From positions 3,501 to 67,500 of the forward strand of contig NZ_CP024311.1 in NCBI RefSeq assembly GCF_002944315.1: a DNA stretch of 64,000 nucleotides, written 5' to 3'. Positions 10,988 through 20,225 of this stretch are shown here, piece after piece. Positions within the stretch are counted from its first letter, which is position 1. Each line of letters opens with the position of its first letter. A program made the position numbers and the translations under genes. Origin of the DNA: Rhizobium sp. NXC24 (GTDB lineage: Bacteria > Pseudomonadota > Alphaproteobacteria > Rhizobiales > Rhizobiaceae). Under the pieces are notes generated by a model that was given only the letters and a program-made list of their open reading frames with translations, did not search any database and was not told the DNA's origin.

Positions 10988-11830
10988 ATGAAATTGTTGC
11001 GTGTTGGCGATGCCGGCAAGGAAAAGCCGGCGCTTCTGGATAGCGACGGCAAGATCCGCGATCTCTCCGCTCACGTCGCCGATATCGGCGGCGAGGCGAT
11101 TTCGCCTGCCGGCCTGGCGAAGATCGCCGCGCTCGATCCGAAGAGCCTGCCGGAATTGGCGGAAGGCCGTATCGGCGCTTGCGTCGCCGGCACCGGCAAG
11201 TTCATCTGCATCGGCCTGAACTTCTCCGACCATGCCGCCGAAACCGGCGCCACCGTGCCGCCGGAGCCGATCATCTTCATGAAGGCAACTTCTGCCATCG
11301 TCGGCCCGAACGACAACGTGCTGATCCCACGCGGCTCGGAAAAGACCGATTGGGAAGTCGAGCTCGGCGTGGTCATCGGCAAGACCGCGAAATACGTCAG
11401 CGAGGCCGACGCATTGGATTATGTCGCCGGTTACTGCGTTTCCCACGACGTCTCCGAACGCGGCTTCCAGACTGAGCGTTCGGGACAGTGGACCAAGGGC
11501 AAGTCCTGCGACACCTTCGGCCCGATCGGCCCCTGGCTCGTCACCAAGGACGAAGTCGCCGATCCGCAGAAGCTTGGCATGTGGCTGAAGGTCAACGGCC
11601 AGATGATGCAGAACGGCTCGACCAAGACCATGGTCTATGGCGTCGCCTACCTCGTCTCGTATCTCAGCCAGTTCATGTCGCTGCATCCGGGCGATGTCAT
11701 CTCCACGGGCACGCCTCCGGGCGTCGGCATGGGCATGAAGCCGCCGCAATATCTGAAGCCCGGCGACGTCGTCGAGCTCGGCATGGAAGGTCTCGGCACG
11801 CAGCGTCAAACCTTCCTGGCTGACGCTTGA
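10988..11830 (+). CDS. Fumarylacetoacetate hydrolase family protein
   Basis: A 280-residue FAH-fold enzyme. The N-terminal cap is followed by ICIGLNFSDHAAETG, PIIFMKATSA, and the metal-binding Glu residues in DWEVELGVVIGK. Then come CVSHDVSERGFQ, GKSCDTFGPIGPW, and the ending STGTPPGVGMGM. This arrangement is typical of 2,4-diketo-3-deoxy-L-fuconate hydrolase, 2-keto-4-pentenoate hydratase/isomerase and so-called ureidoglycolate lyase relatives. The substrate is not decided by the sequence, and no sugar or aromatic catabolic genes adjoin it. GGGAAGGAAG precedes the ATG. Confidence 0.85.
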   Translation: MKLLRVGDAGKEKPALLDSDGKIRDLSAHVADIGGEAISPAGLAKIAALDPKSLPELAEGRIGACVAGTGKFICIGLNFSDHAAETGATVPPEPIIFMKATSAIVGPNDNVLIPRGSEKTDWEVELGVVIGKTAKYVSEADALDYVAGYCVSHDVSERGFQTERSGQWTKGKSCDTFGPIGPWLVTKDEVADPQKLGMWLKVNGQMMQNGSTKTMVYGVAYLVSYLSQFMSLHPGDVISTGTPPGVGMGMKPPQYLKPGDVVELGMEGLGTQRQTFLADA

Positions 11831-11875
11831 TGAACGTGCACGATCAGGAACTTTAACGTTTTGAGACCATTATTG

Positions 11876-11905
11876 ATGCCGGAGAGACGATTCTCCGGCA
11901 TTTTT
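11876..11905 (+). terminator. Rho-independent terminator after the FAH-family gene
   Basis: A 10-bp perfect stem, 11876-11885 with 11892-11901, and a 6-base loop, followed by a run of T. Confidence 0.85.
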
Positions 11906-11931
11906 ACATGCGCAAGATTCCGAAAGGGTTA

Positions 11932-11946
11932 TGTTGCCCTGCAACA
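11932..11946. promoter_or_regulatory. Palindrome upstream of phaZ (candidate operator)
   Basis: TGTTGC and GCAACA form a perfect 6-3-6 inverted repeat about 95 bases before the PHB depolymerase start. PHA genes of alphaproteobacteria are often controlled by PhaR/AniA, which binds TGC-rich dyads, so this is a reasonable candidate site. The assignment is inference. Confidence 0.4.
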
Positions 11947-12038
11947 AAAACTGATAGTCTCAACAGAAAGAGCTTCATGGACGAGGCGCGCGCTGGGGGT
12001 AGCGTTCTCGTCTGATCACCTCGAAAGGTAATGATTTT

Positions 12039-13313
12039 ATGTTTTATCAGCTTTATGAACTCAATCATGCCGCCCTCGCACCCTTCCGCGCCGCTGCCGA
12101 CATGATGCGCCTGGCCTATGCCAATCCGCTAAACCCTCTGTCCCATACGATGCTTGGCCGCACGTTGACGGCAAGTCTCGAAGTCTTCGAGCGCACCACC
12201 CGCCGCTACGGCAAGCCGGAATTCGGCCTGCCTGAAACCTCGATCGAAGGAAAGCCGGTCTCGGTCTACGAAAAGATCGTCTGGAACAAGCCCTTCTGCA
12301 ATCTCATCCATTTCGAGCGCAGCCTGCCCGCCGGCCATGGCAGCGATCCGCGCATCCTGATTGTCGCGCCGATGTCGGGTCACTATGCGACGCTGCTGCG
12401 CGGGACGGTAGAAGCGCTGCTACCTAATGCCGATATCTACATCACCGATTGGATCGATGCCCGCATGGTGCCGATGACCGAAGGCACCTTCGATCTGGAA
12501 GATTACATCGATTACGTCATCGAGATGCTGCATCATCTCGGGCCGGACACCCATGTCATTGCCGTCTGTCAGCCCTCCGTGCCGGTCCTGGCCGCAGCCG
12601 CGGTGATGGAAGCGGCCGGCGATCCGCTGTCGCCCTCGTCGATGACGCTGATGGGTGGTCCGATCGACACGCGCATCAACCCGACGGCAGTAAACCAGCT
12701 TGCCAAGGACAGGCCGCTCGAATGGTTCGCCGACAATGTCGTCATGAACGTGCCCTGGCCGCAGCCGGGCTTCATGCGCCCGGTCTATCCCGGTTTCCTG
12801 CAGCTCTCCGGCTTCATGTCGATGAACCTCGACCGGCACATGATCGCGCATAAGGACTTCTTCATGCACCTCGTCAAGAACGACGGCGAGCCGGAGAAGC
12901 ACCGCGATTTCTATGACGAATATCTGGCGGTCATGGATCTGACGGCGGAATTCTACCTGCAGACCGTCGATCAGGTGTTCATGAAGCACGCGCTGCCGAA
13001 GGGTGAGCTGACGCACCGCGGCCAGCGCGTCGATCCGACGGCGATCCGTAATGTCGCCCTGCTGACAGTCGAAGGCGAAAACGACGACATTTCCGGTGTC
13101 GGTCAAACCAAGGCGGCGCAGACCATCTGCACCAACATTCCCGACGATATGCGGATGCACTACCTGCAGCCGGATGTCGGCCATTACGGCGTCTTCAACG
13201 GTTCGCGTTTCCGTCGCGAAATCGCGCCGCGCATCGTCGCTTTCACCCGCGAACATAGCCGCACCGGAAAGCCAGTGGTCAAGCGTGTGATCAAGGGCGG
13301 CAAATCTGCCTGA
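12039..13313 (+). CDS. phaZ: Intracellular polyhydroxybutyrate depolymerase
   Basis: Mobilises stored poly(3-hydroxybutyrate) granules in the cytoplasm. The 424-residue product lacks a signal peptide, as expected for the intracellular type. It has an alpha/beta-hydrolase core with a cysteine nucleophile: Cys177 in AVCQPSVPVL, Asp349 in EGENDD and His382 in DVGHYGVF. Each lies exactly 6 residues before the triad I recall for the Ralstonia enzyme (C183, D355, H388). N-terminal YQLYELNHAALAPFRAAAD is typical of the family. A hairpin terminator and a palindrome lie in the upstream gap. Confidence 0.93.
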   Translation: MFYQLYELNHAALAPFRAAADMMRLAYANPLNPLSHTMLGRTLTASLEVFERTTRRYGKPEFGLPETSIEGKPVSVYEKIVWNKPFCNLIHFERSLPAGHGSDPRILIVAPMSGHYATLLRGTVEALLPNADIYITDWIDARMVPMTEGTFDLEDYIDYVIEMLHHLGPDTHVIAVCQPSVPVLAAAAVMEAAGDPLSPSSMTLMGGPIDTRINPTAVNQLAKDRPLEWFADNVVMNVPWPQPGFMRPVYPGFLQLSGFMSMNLDRHMIAHKDFFMHLVKNDGEPEKHRDFYDEYLAVMDLTAEFYLQTVDQVFMKHALPKGELTHRGQRVDPTAIRNVALLTVEGENDDISGVGQTKAAQTICTNIPDDMRMHYLQPDVGHYGVFNGSRFRREIAPRIVAFTREHSRTGKPVVKRVIKGGKSA

Positions 13314-13471
13314 AATTGCAAATAATTAGCTTTTGTTGAATTATTGGGCCGGATTCAAGGGCTTGTCCGATTTTCCCGGCAAAAGCCATTGAAGGCTCAC
13401 GAAGAGGTTACCATCTCGATTCCAGCGGTTCGGCATGTGGCCGGGCCGCCTTACTGCGAGGATACCTCACG

Positions 13472-13912
13472 ATGAACCACCAGTCAGCATTGCTTCGCCC
13501 GGATTGGACTCCGGCTACCATTGCCCTGATGATACTTGGCTTCGTGGTCTTCTGGCCTCTGGGTCTCGCCATGCTTGCCTATATTCTCTTCGGCGAACGC
13601 CTGAGAGATTTCAAACGGGATGTGAACCAGAAGGCCGACGGCATGTTTGCCGGCTGCGGCCGCCACCGCGGCCGTTATCGCCAGCATTTTTCCACCGGCA
13701 ATGTCGCCTTCGACGATTGGCGCCGGGCAGAGCTGGAGCGCCTCGAAGAGGAGCGCCGCAAACTCGATGAAATGCGTGCCGAGTTCGACACCTACGTCCG
13801 CGAACTGCGCCGCGCCAAGGATCAGGAAGAGTTCGACCGTTTCATGCGCGACCGTAACAACGTCAAGCGCAACGATGACAACGGCCCGGCTTCCGAATTT
13901 AAAACGCCGTAA
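13472..13912 (+). CDS. DUF2852 membrane protein
   Basis: A 146-residue protein with one clear hydrophobic stretch near residues 17-40 (TIALMILGFVVFWPLGLAML). It continues with ILFGERLRDF and a strongly charged predicted coiled coil at about residues 75-125 (ERLEEERRKLDEMRAEFD). This matches the alphaproteobacterial DUF2852 family, whose function is unknown. GAGGATACCTCACG precedes the ATG. A terminator follows directly, so it is probably transcribed alone. Confidence 0.83.
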   Translation: MNHQSALLRPDWTPATIALMILGFVVFWPLGLAMLAYILFGERLRDFKRDVNQKADGMFAGCGRHRGRYRQHFSTGNVAFDDWRRAELERLEEERRKLDEMRAEFDTYVRELRRAKDQEEFDRFMRDRNNVKRNDDNGPASEFKTP

Positions 13913-13934
13913 TTACAACAGCTTTTCCAGTCAG

Positions 13935-13962
13935 AACCGGCATCCGGCGATGCCGGTTTTTC
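13935..13962 (+). terminator. Rho-independent terminator after the DUF2852 gene
   Basis: A 10-bp stem, 13935-13944 with 13949-13958, closed by a CGGC loop and followed by TTTTCTTT. Confidence 0.82.
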
Positions 13963-14002
13963 TTTGCCAGAAACCCCAGCGAATCGCATAAAACTGCTTT
14001 TC

Positions 14003-14764
14003 ATGTTTCCGCTTTCGTCCAGATCCCGCCGACCTGTTCCCAAGCCGCCCGCGCCGGAAACGCGCACCTTGGACGTGGCCGGGCGGCTGATGCCCCTGAC
14101 GATCCGTCAGCATGAGCGCGCAACGCGGATCACGCTCAGGATCGAGCCCGGCGGACGGGCGCTGAAGATGACCATTCCGCGCGGCCTCGCCGCCCGCGAG
14201 GTCAATGCCTTCCTCGACCGGCATCAGGGCTGGCTGCTGACCAAGCTTGCGAAATTCTCCACCCAGGCAAATCTTCAGAGCGGCAGCGAAATCCTCCTGC
14301 GCGGTATCCGCCATCGCATCGAGCATACCGGCAGCCTGCGCGGCCTGACCGAGGCTGTCAACGCCGATGGTTTGCCAGTGCTGCGTGTCAGCGGCCTGCC
14401 GGAACATGCCGGCCGGCGCATCGCCACCTTCCTCAAGAAGGAGGCCCGCGCCGATCTGGAAAAGCTGGTGGCGTTGCACGCGAAAGCGATCCGCGCCACG
14501 GTCTCCTCCATCAGCATGAAGGATACCCGCAGCCGCTGGGGTTCCTGCTCCTCGGGCGGAAATCTGAGCTTCTCCTGGCGCATCGTCATGGCGCCGCCGC
14601 TGGTGATCGACTATCTCGCCGCCCACGAGGTCGCGCACCTACGCGAAATGAACCACGGCCCGCGCTTCTGGGCCCTCTGCCGCAAGCTCTGCCCCGACAT
14701 GGACGAAGCCAAGGCCTGGCTGAAGCGTCATGGCAGCCAGCTGCACGCGATCGATTTTGATTGA
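14003..14764 (+). CDS. YgjP/SprT-like zinc metallopeptidase (M48-type, former DUF45)
   Basis: A 253-residue protein with the zinc motif HEVAHLREMNH (His208, Glu209 and His212, plus the third ligand His218). The preceding SRWGSCSSGGNLSFSWR is the signature of the YgjP/DUF45 group. There is no signal peptide or membrane helix, so it should be cytosolic. The substrate is unknown. In several bacteria such genes are linked to type I restriction systems, which are absent here. The frame is open 13 codons further upstream (to 13964), and the start is therefore uncertain. The 14003 ATG is chosen because the upstream part falls in the terminator region. Confidence 0.83.
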   Translation: MFPLSSRSRRPVPKPPAPETRTLDVAGRLMPLTIRQHERATRITLRIEPGGRALKMTIPRGLAAREVNAFLDRHQGWLLTKLAKFSTQANLQSGSEILLRGIRHRIEHTGSLRGLTEAVNADGLPVLRVSGLPEHAGRRIATFLKKEARADLEKLVALHAKAIRATVSSISMKDTRSRWGSCSSGGNLSFSWRIVMAPPLVIDYLAAHEVAHLREMNHGPRFWALCRKLCPDMDEAKAWLKRHGSQLHAIDFD

Positions 14765-14792
14765 GCAGGCCGCGGAAGGCGGCTGAACTTCC

Positions 14793-15236
14793 TCATTCGA
14801 CGGCGTTGTCAGGCGCAGCAATGCGGATGGGACGTGTTCCAATCTGCGCGCCGGTTGCCCGGTCGATGGTGACGGGATCGATTTCGGTACCCGTCTCGGC
14901 GTCGAAAAACCGGGTCACATCATTGCAGGGGCGATGCTTCCGTCCCCATGCTCCAATCGCAAACAGCACGGGAAGGAAGTCCTGGCCCGCCTCTGTCAGC
15001 ACGTATTCATCGCGCGGAGGCCGCTCCGAGTAGCGTCGCTTTTCCAGCAGACCATCTTCCGTAAGCGCGGCCAGTCGGGCAGTCAGCATTGTCGGCGCGA
15101 TGCCAAGGCTCTTGCGGAATTCGTCAAAGCGAGTGAGCCCCGTATGGGCGTCCCGCATGATCAGCATGCTCCACGCATCGCCTACCAATGCAAGGCTGCG
15201 GGCGATGAGGCATGGCTGGTTCGAAAGATTCTTCAT
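14793..15236 (-). CDS. HxlR-family transcriptional regulator
   Basis: A 147-residue winged-helix regulator. The typical HxlR opening (a Cys near residue 9 in NQPCLIARSLALVGDAW) leads to the recognition region LTRFDEFRKSLGIAPTMLTARL and the wing DGLLEKRRYSERPPRDEYVLT. The N-terminal Cys is a common redox- or electrophile-sensing residue in this family. The protein carries about 30 extra C-terminal residues beyond the HTH. It is divergent from the SDR gene with a palindrome between them, the standard layout for a local regulator and its target. Confidence 0.88.
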   Translation of the reverse strand: MKNLSNQPCLIARSLALVGDAWSMLIMRDAHTGLTRFDEFRKSLGIAPTMLTARLAALTEDGLLEKRRYSERPPRDEYVLTEAGQDFLPVLFAIGAWGRKHRPCNDVTRFFDAETGTEIDPVTIDRATGAQIGTRPIRIAAPDNAVE

Positions 15237-15259
15237 GTCGATATCTTTTTGATAGTGAC

Positions 15260-15280
15260 TTACTACTGAATTGATAGTAA
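15260..15280. promoter_or_regulatory. Inverted repeat between hxlR-type gene and SDR gene (candidate operator)
   Basis: TTACTA and TAGTAA separated by 9 bases, 24 bases upstream of the regulator start and 46 bases before the SDR start. HxlR/YodB-type proteins bind such TACT/AGTA dyads, so this is a credible autoregulatory site. It is read directly from sequence and untested. Confidence 0.5.
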
Positions 15281-15325
15281 CAGGTTGTTCGTTGATGTTC
15301 CATGCCAAAATGAAAGCAGAGACAG

Positions 15326-16141
15326 ATGAGCAAGATAGAAAGCGGCGTCGCCCTGGTTACGGGCGCTTCCTCCGGTATCGGGTTGGTGACTGCGCAAGCG
15401 TTGCGACGCGCTGGATACAGAGTGTTTGGAACCAGCCGCAAGCCCATGCCGGATACTCCGGACGGAGTTGCCATGCTGGTATGCGACGTTACCGACGAGG
15501 AATCGGTGCAAAGGGCGGTAGATGAGATATTCGCCCGCGCAGGACGGATCGATCTTCTCGTCAACAATGCCGGGATCGGATTGCTTGGCGGAGCCGAGGA
15601 ATCCTCTGCCGCGCAGGCGAAGGCTCTGTTCGAGGTGAACTTTTTCGGCGTCCTGCGGATGACGAATGCAATCCTTCCAGTGATGAGACGTCAGCGCAAA
15701 GGCAGGATCATCAACATGAGTTCCATCCTTGGGCTGATCCCCGCTCCCTATAACGCGCTTTACGCATCGACCAAGCACGCGATCGAGGGCTATTCCGAAT
15801 CCCTTGACCACGAGGTCCGAACACAAGGCATCCGTGTCGTGCTCGTGGAGCCCGGTGTCACCCGTACGTCCTTCGAGGAGAACCTGACGCGACCGGATCA
15901 TCCGCTTCCGTTATACGATACGGCTCGCACCAATGCAGAGAAACTGATGCGCGAGATTATTGGGACGGGTGATGCGCCGGAGGTCGTCGCCGGCATGGTG
16001 CTGAAAGCCGCGAGCGCCGCATCGCCGAAGAGACGCTACACTGCAGGCAAGGCAGCGGGACAGATCCGTTTCATACGCCGCTTCCTGCCGGAGTCTTTCG
16101 TCGACAAGAACCTTCGCAAGTTTAGCAGACTTCCCGCCTGA
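15326..16141 (+). CDS. Short-chain dehydrogenase/reductase
   Basis: A 271-residue classical SDR. The nucleotide motif TGASSGIG is at residues 12-19, NNAG follows near residue 78, and the catalytic Tyr146/Lys150 lie in YASTK with an upstream serine in NMSSILG. The cofactor is probably NADP(H), judging by the basic residue in GTSRKP after the second strand. The substrate is unknown. The C-terminal RRFLPESFVDKNLRK is seen in SDRs of the hydroxysteroid/aldehyde-reductase type, but I would not assign one. It is divergent from an HxlR regulator that probably controls it. Confidence 0.87.
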   Translation: MSKIESGVALVTGASSGIGLVTAQALRRAGYRVFGTSRKPMPDTPDGVAMLVCDVTDEESVQRAVDEIFARAGRIDLLVNNAGIGLLGGAEESSAAQAKALFEVNFFGVLRMTNAILPVMRRQRKGRIINMSSILGLIPAPYNALYASTKHAIEGYSESLDHEVRTQGIRVVLVEPGVTRTSFEENLTRPDHPLPLYDTARTNAEKLMREIIGTGDAPEVVAGMVLKAASAASPKRRYTAGKAAGQIRFIRRFLPESFVDKNLRKFSRLPA

Positions 16142-16334
16142 TCACTTGATCGTCGGGCGGCACTCAAGGTCCGACGGTCATTATTTGGAAACGAAAGCTA
16201 GTTCTCATGAAGCATTGCTTGGGTGCGCCCTACGCCGATGAGCCCATGCTGCCCATTGCTTCCGAACAGCGTAAAATTCCCCGCGCGTCGCCTTTAGGCT
16301 CGACTCTTTTGCAATTTCATGTCACTTCGCTGCC

Positions 16335-17009
16335 ATGAACCCCGATGTCAAAATTTGTGGCCTGAAGACGCCGGAAGCGGTGGACCGCGCTCTGGAGCGC
16401 GGGGCTACCCATATCGGTTTTATTTTCTTCGAAAAGAGCCCGCGCTATATCGAGCCCGATCTGGCCGGACAACTGGCGGAACGCGCGCGCGGCAAGGCGA
16501 AGATCGTTGCCGTCACGGTCAATCCCACGAATGACGATCTCGACGAGATCATGTCGCTGGTGAAGCCGGATATGCTGCAGCTCCATGGCAGTGAAAGCCC
16601 GGAGCGTGTGCTGACGATCAAAGCGGTCTATAATGTCCCCGTCATGAAGGCCATGGCGGTGCGCGATGCCGGCGATCTGAAGCGGGTGGAATCCTATATC
16701 GGCATTGCCGACCGGTTCCTGTTCGATGCTAAGCCGCCGGCCGGTTCGGAGCTGCCGGGCGGAAACGGCGTGTCCTTCGATTGGAGCCTGATGAGCTGGC
16801 TCGACGATCGGGTGGATTACATGCTGTCTGGCGGTGTGAACAAGGACAATGTCGCTGAGGCGCTGGCATCCACCAAGGCCACGGGTATCGATCTTTCCTC
16901 CGCCCTCGAAAGTGCGCCGGGCGTGAAGGATCTCGGGAAGATCGACCAGTTTTTCGACGCTTTTACAGAAGCATGTCTGCCGGAACCGGCAGCAGGGAGT
17001 AGAGAGTGA
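16335..17009 (+). CDS. trpF: Phosphoribosylanthranilate isomerase
   Basis: Third step of tryptophan synthesis: N-(5-phosphoribosyl)anthranilate to CdRP. The 224-residue TIM barrel begins [19 protein letters not shown], whose Cys is catalytic, and has LQLHGSE in the middle. The Asp and phosphate-binding ending is [12 protein letters not shown], then [16 protein letters not shown]. It opens a trpF-trpB-trpA run, and its TGA overlaps the GTG start of trpB. No good ribosome binding site precedes the ATG at 16335, and the 193-bp upstream gap presumably holds the promoter. Confidence 0.96.
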   Translation: MNPDVKICGLKTPEAVDRALERGATHIGFIFFEKSPRYIEPDLAGQLAERARGKAKIVAVTVNPTNDDLDEIMSLVKPDMLQLHGSESPERVLTIKAVYNVPVMKAMAVRDAGDLKRVESYIGIADRFLFDAKPPAGSELPGGNGVSFDWSLMSWLDDRVDYMLSGGVNKDNVAEALASTKATGIDLSSALESAPGVKDLGKIDQFFDAFTEACLPEPAAGSRE

Positions 17010-18220
17010 ACCAGACGCCCAAACCCAATTCCTTCCGTGCCGGCCCCGATGAGGACGGCCGTTTCGGCATTTATGGCGGCCGTTTCGTAGCCGAAACGCT
17101 CATGCCACTGATCCTGGATCTGCAGGAGGAATGGAACAAGGCGAAGAACGATCCGGCCTTCCAGGCAGAGCTGAAGTCGCTCGGCGCCCATTATATCGGC
17201 CGCCCGAGCCCGCTCTACTTCGCTGAGCGCCTGACGGCCGAGCTTGGCGGCGCCAAGATCTATTTCAAGCGCGAAGAGCTGAACCACACCGGCTCGCATA
17301 AGATCAACAATTGTATCGGCCAGATCCTGCTCGCCAAGCGCATGGGCAAGACCCGCATCATCGCCGAAACCGGCGCCGGCCAGCATGGCGTCGCCTCCGC
17401 AACGGTGGCCGCCCGCTTCGGATTTCCCTGCGTCGTCTACATGGGCGCAACCGACGTCGAGCGCCAGGCGCCGAACGTTTTCCGCATGAAGCTGCTCGGC
17501 GCCGAGGTGATTCCGGTCACCGCCGGTAGCGGCACGCTGAAGGACGCCATGAACGAGGCCCTTCGCGACTGGGTCACCAATGTCGACGACACCTATTACC
17601 TGATCGGCACGGCCGCCGGCCCGCATCCCTATCCGGAAATGGTCCGCGACTTCCAGTCGGTCATCGGCACGGAAGCCAAGCAGCAGATGCTTGAGGCTGA
17701 AGGCCGCTTGCCGGATCTCGTCATCGCTGCCGTCGGCGGCGGTTCGAACGCCATCGGCATCTTCCATCCCTTCCTCGATGACGAGGACGTCAAGATCGTC
17801 GGCGTCGAAGCCGGCGGCAAGGGTCTGCAGGGCGACGAGCATTGCGCCTCGATCACCGCTGGCTCGCCCGGCGTGCTGCATGGCAACCGCACCTACCTGC
17901 TGCAGGATGGCGACGGCCAGATCAAGGAAGGACATTCGATATCGGCCGGCCTCGACTATCCCGGCATCGGCCCGGAACATTCCTGGCTGAATGATATCGG
18001 CCGCGTCGAATACGTGCCGATCATGGACCATGAGGCGCTGGAAGCCTTCCAGACGCTGACGCGCCTCGAGGGCATCATTCCGGCACTCGAGCCGAGCCAT
18101 GCGCTTGCCGAAGTCATCAAGCGCGCGCCGAAGATGGGCAAGGACGAGATCATCCTGATGAACCTCTCCGGCCGCGGCGACAAGGACATCTTCACCGTCG
18201 GCAAGATTCTGGGAATGTGA
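17006..18220 (+). CDS. trpB: Tryptophan synthase beta chain
   Basis: Condenses indole with serine in the alpha2-beta2 complex. The 404-residue PLP enzyme has Lys99 in [11 protein letters not shown] as the Schiff-base lysine, [10 protein letters not shown], the phosphate loop GGGSNA, and a C-terminal LSGRGDKD. It starts with GTG overlapping the trpF stop (GTGA) and is followed 10 bases later by trpA. This is the canonical length of the bacterial TrpB1 type. Confidence 0.98.
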   Translation: MNQTPKPNSFRAGPDEDGRFGIYGGRFVAETLMPLILDLQEEWNKAKNDPAFQAELKSLGAHYIGRPSPLYFAERLTAELGGAKIYFKREELNHTGSHKINNCIGQILLAKRMGKTRIIAETGAGQHGVASATVAARFGFPCVVYMGATDVERQAPNVFRMKLLGAEVIPVTAGSGTLKDAMNEALRDWVTNVDDTYYLIGTAAGPHPYPEMVRDFQSVIGTEAKQQMLEAEGRLPDLVIAAVGGGSNAIGIFHPFLDDEDVKIVGVEAGGKGLQGDEHCASITAGSPGVLHGNRTYLLQDGDGQIKEGHSISAGLDYPGIGPEHSWLNDIGRVEYVPIMDHEALEAFQTLTRLEGIIPALEPSHALAEVIKRAPKMGKDEIILMNLSGRGDKDIFTVGKILGM

Positions 18221-18230
18221 GTTAGACGCC

Positions 18231-19070
18231 ATGACCGCACGTATGGACAAACGCTTCGCCGCTTTGAAGGCTGAAGGCCGCCCGGCACTCGTCACCTATT
18301 TCATGGGTGGTGATCCCGACTATGAGACCTCGCTCGGCATCATGAAGGCGCTGCCGGAAGCCGGCGCCGACGTCATCGAACTCGGCATGCCCTTTTCCGA
18401 TCCCATGGCCGATGGCCCGGCGATCCAGCTTGCCGGCCAGCGCGCCCTGAAGGCCGGCCAGACGCTGAAGAAGACGCTGCAGCTCGCTGCCGATTTCCGC
18501 AAGACGGATGCCGATACGCCGATCGTGATGATGGGCTACTACAATCCGATCTATATCTACGGTGTCGAGAAGTTCCTCGACGACGCGATTGCCGCTGGGA
18601 TCGACGGCCTCATCGTCGTCGATCTGCCGCCGGAAATGGATGACGAGCTCTGCATCCCGGCGATCCGCAAGGGCATCAATTTCATCCGTCTCGCGACGCC
18701 GACCACCGATGACAAGCGCCTGCCGACCGTGCTGAACAATACGTCCGGCTTCGTCTACTACGTTTCGATGAACGGCATCACCGGCTCTGCTTTGCCGGAC
18801 CCGTCGCTGGTCTCCGGCGCCGTCAAGCGCATCAAGCAGCATACGGACCTGCCGGTTTGCGTCGGCTTCGGTGTCAAGACGGCCGAGCATGCCAAGCTGA
18901 TCGGCGCTTCCGCCGATGGCGTCGTCGTCGGTACGGCCATCGTCAACCAGATCGCCACCAGCCTGACCAAGGACGGCAAGGCGACATCAGACACCATCCA
19001 GGCCGTTGCCACGCTGGTGCGCGGTCTGTCGACGGGGACGCGTTCGGCGCGCCTTGTTGCTGCCGAATAG
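18231..19070 (+). CDS. trpA: Tryptophan synthase alpha chain
   Basis: Cleaves indole-3-glycerol phosphate to indole, which passes through the tunnel to TrpB. The 279-residue TIM barrel has the catalytic Glu in [17 protein letters not shown] and the second acid in [11 protein letters not shown]. The phosphate site is VGFGVKT, then [10 protein letters not shown]. It follows trpB closely and ends the trp run. The downstream gap holds a palindromic repeat before accD. Confidence 0.98.
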   Translation: MTARMDKRFAALKAEGRPALVTYFMGGDPDYETSLGIMKALPEAGADVIELGMPFSDPMADGPAIQLAGQRALKAGQTLKKTLQLAADFRKTDADTPIVMMGYYNPIYIYGVEKFLDDAIAAGIDGLIVVDLPPEMDDELCIPAIRKGINFIRLATPTTDDKRLPTVLNNTSGFVYYVSMNGITGSALPDPSLVSGAVKRIKQHTDLPVCVGFGVKTAEHAKLIGASADGVVVGTAIVNQIATSLTKDGKATSDTIQAVATLVRGLSTGTRSARLVAAE

Positions 19071-19134
19071 TTTTCCCACATAGGCGGAAAGCTTCAATCG
19101 GATTCGGTTGAAGAAACGGCCTGTGCGCATTAGA

Positions 19135-19178
19135 GCAATTCCAGGAAAAGTGCGAAGCGGTTTTCCGTCCGGAATTGC
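19135..19178. repeat. Palindromic intergenic repeat between trpA and accD
   Basis: GCAATTCC at 19135-19142 and GGAATTGC at 19171-19178 are perfect arms. An inner GGAAAA/TTTTCC pair makes a long imperfect hairpin. Sequences of this type recur many times in rhizobial genomes as short interspersed palindromes. The copy number here cannot be judged from one window. Confidence 0.65.
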
Positions 19179-19280
19179 GTAAAAACAGAGGGATAGAGCG
19201 GGAAAGCGATTCCGTGAGACGCTGAACCGCTCTGTGTCGACTACGATATCGGTTAATTCAGTCGATCAGGAGTTTTCGAA

Positions 19281-20192
19281 TTGAACTGGATCACGAATTA
19301 CGTCCGCCCGCGGATCAATTCCATGCTGGGCCGCCGCGAAGTGCCGGAAAATCTCTGGATCAAGTGCCCGGAGACCGGCGAAATGGTCTTCCACAAGGAT
19401 CTGGAAGACAACAAGTGGGTCATTCCCGCTTCCGGTTTCCATATGAAGATGCCGGCCAAGGCCCGCCTTGCCGATCTCTTCGACAATGGTGAGTACGAAG
19501 CTCTGCCGCAGCCGAAGGTCGCGCAGGACCCGCTGAAGTTCCGCGATTCGAAGAAATATACCGACCGCCTGAAGGACAGCCGCGTCAAGACCGAGCAGGA
19601 AGACACGATTCTCGTCGGCGTCGGCAAGGTTCGTGGCCTGAAGCTCGTTGCCGTCGTGCATGAATTCAATTTCATGGGCGGTTCGCTCGGCATCGCCGCT
19701 GGCGAAGCGATCGTCAAGGCGTTCGAACGCGCCATCGCCGAAAAGTGCCCGCTGGTAATGTTCCCGGCATCGGGCGGTGCGCGCATGCAGGAGGGCATTC
19801 TATCCCTCATGCAATTGCCGCGCACGACGGTTGCCGTCGACATGCTGAAGGAAGCCGGCCAGCCCTATATCGTCGTGTTGACCAATCCGACGACCGGCGG
19901 CGTCACCGCCTCCTACGCCATGCTCGGCGATGTCCATCTTGCGGAGCCGGGTGCGGAAATCTGCTTTGCCGGCAAGCGCGTCATCGAACAGACGATCCGC
20001 GAAAAGCTGCCGGAAGGCTTCCAGACCTCGGAATATCTGCTCGAGCACGGCATGGTCGACATGGTTGTCAAGCGTCACGACATCCCCGACACACTGGCAA
20101 CGCTTCTGAAGATACTGACCAAGAAGCCGGCGAATGATGTGTCTGCGAAGGACCTGAATGGCGCGGCGTTGCCGATGGTGGCGCGCGCCTGA
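19281..20192 (+). CDS. accD: Acetyl-CoA carboxylase carboxyltransferase beta subunit
   Basis: Forms the carboxyltransferase with AccA and makes malonyl-CoA for fatty acid synthesis. The 303-residue product has the crotonase-type core [45 protein letters not shown] and [16 protein letters not shown]. The N-terminal region aligns with the zinc ribbon of other AccDs but keeps only one Cys (KCPETGE), so zinc is probably not bound. It starts with TTG at 19281, with CAGGAG 8 bases upstream. folC follows, as in many Proteobacteria. Confidence 0.96.
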   Translation: MNWITNYVRPRINSMLGRREVPENLWIKCPETGEMVFHKDLEDNKWVIPASGFHMKMPAKARLADLFDNGEYEALPQPKVAQDPLKFRDSKKYTDRLKDSRVKTEQEDTILVGVGKVRGLKLVAVVHEFNFMGGSLGIAAGEAIVKAFERAIAEKCPLVMFPASGGARMQEGILSLMQLPRTTVAVDMLKEAGQPYIVVLTNPTTGGVTASYAMLGDVHLAEPGAEICFAGKRVIEQTIREKLPEGFQTSEYLLEHGMVDMVVKRHDIPDTLATLLKILTKKPANDVSAKDLNGAALPMVARA

Positions 20193-20225
20193 TCTAAAAC
20201 GGATGGCCAAAGGCGGAGGTGCGGG

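Noticed and set aside
14003..14764. Part of a type I restriction-modification locus (YgjP-like peptidases sometimes accompany these)
   Set aside because: No hsdR, hsdM or hsdS gene lies nearby, so a defence role is not supported.
16817..18295. 492-codon minus-strand open frame opposite trpB
   Set aside because: Shadow of trpF/trpB/trpA; trpB is unambiguous and the reverse product has no family features.
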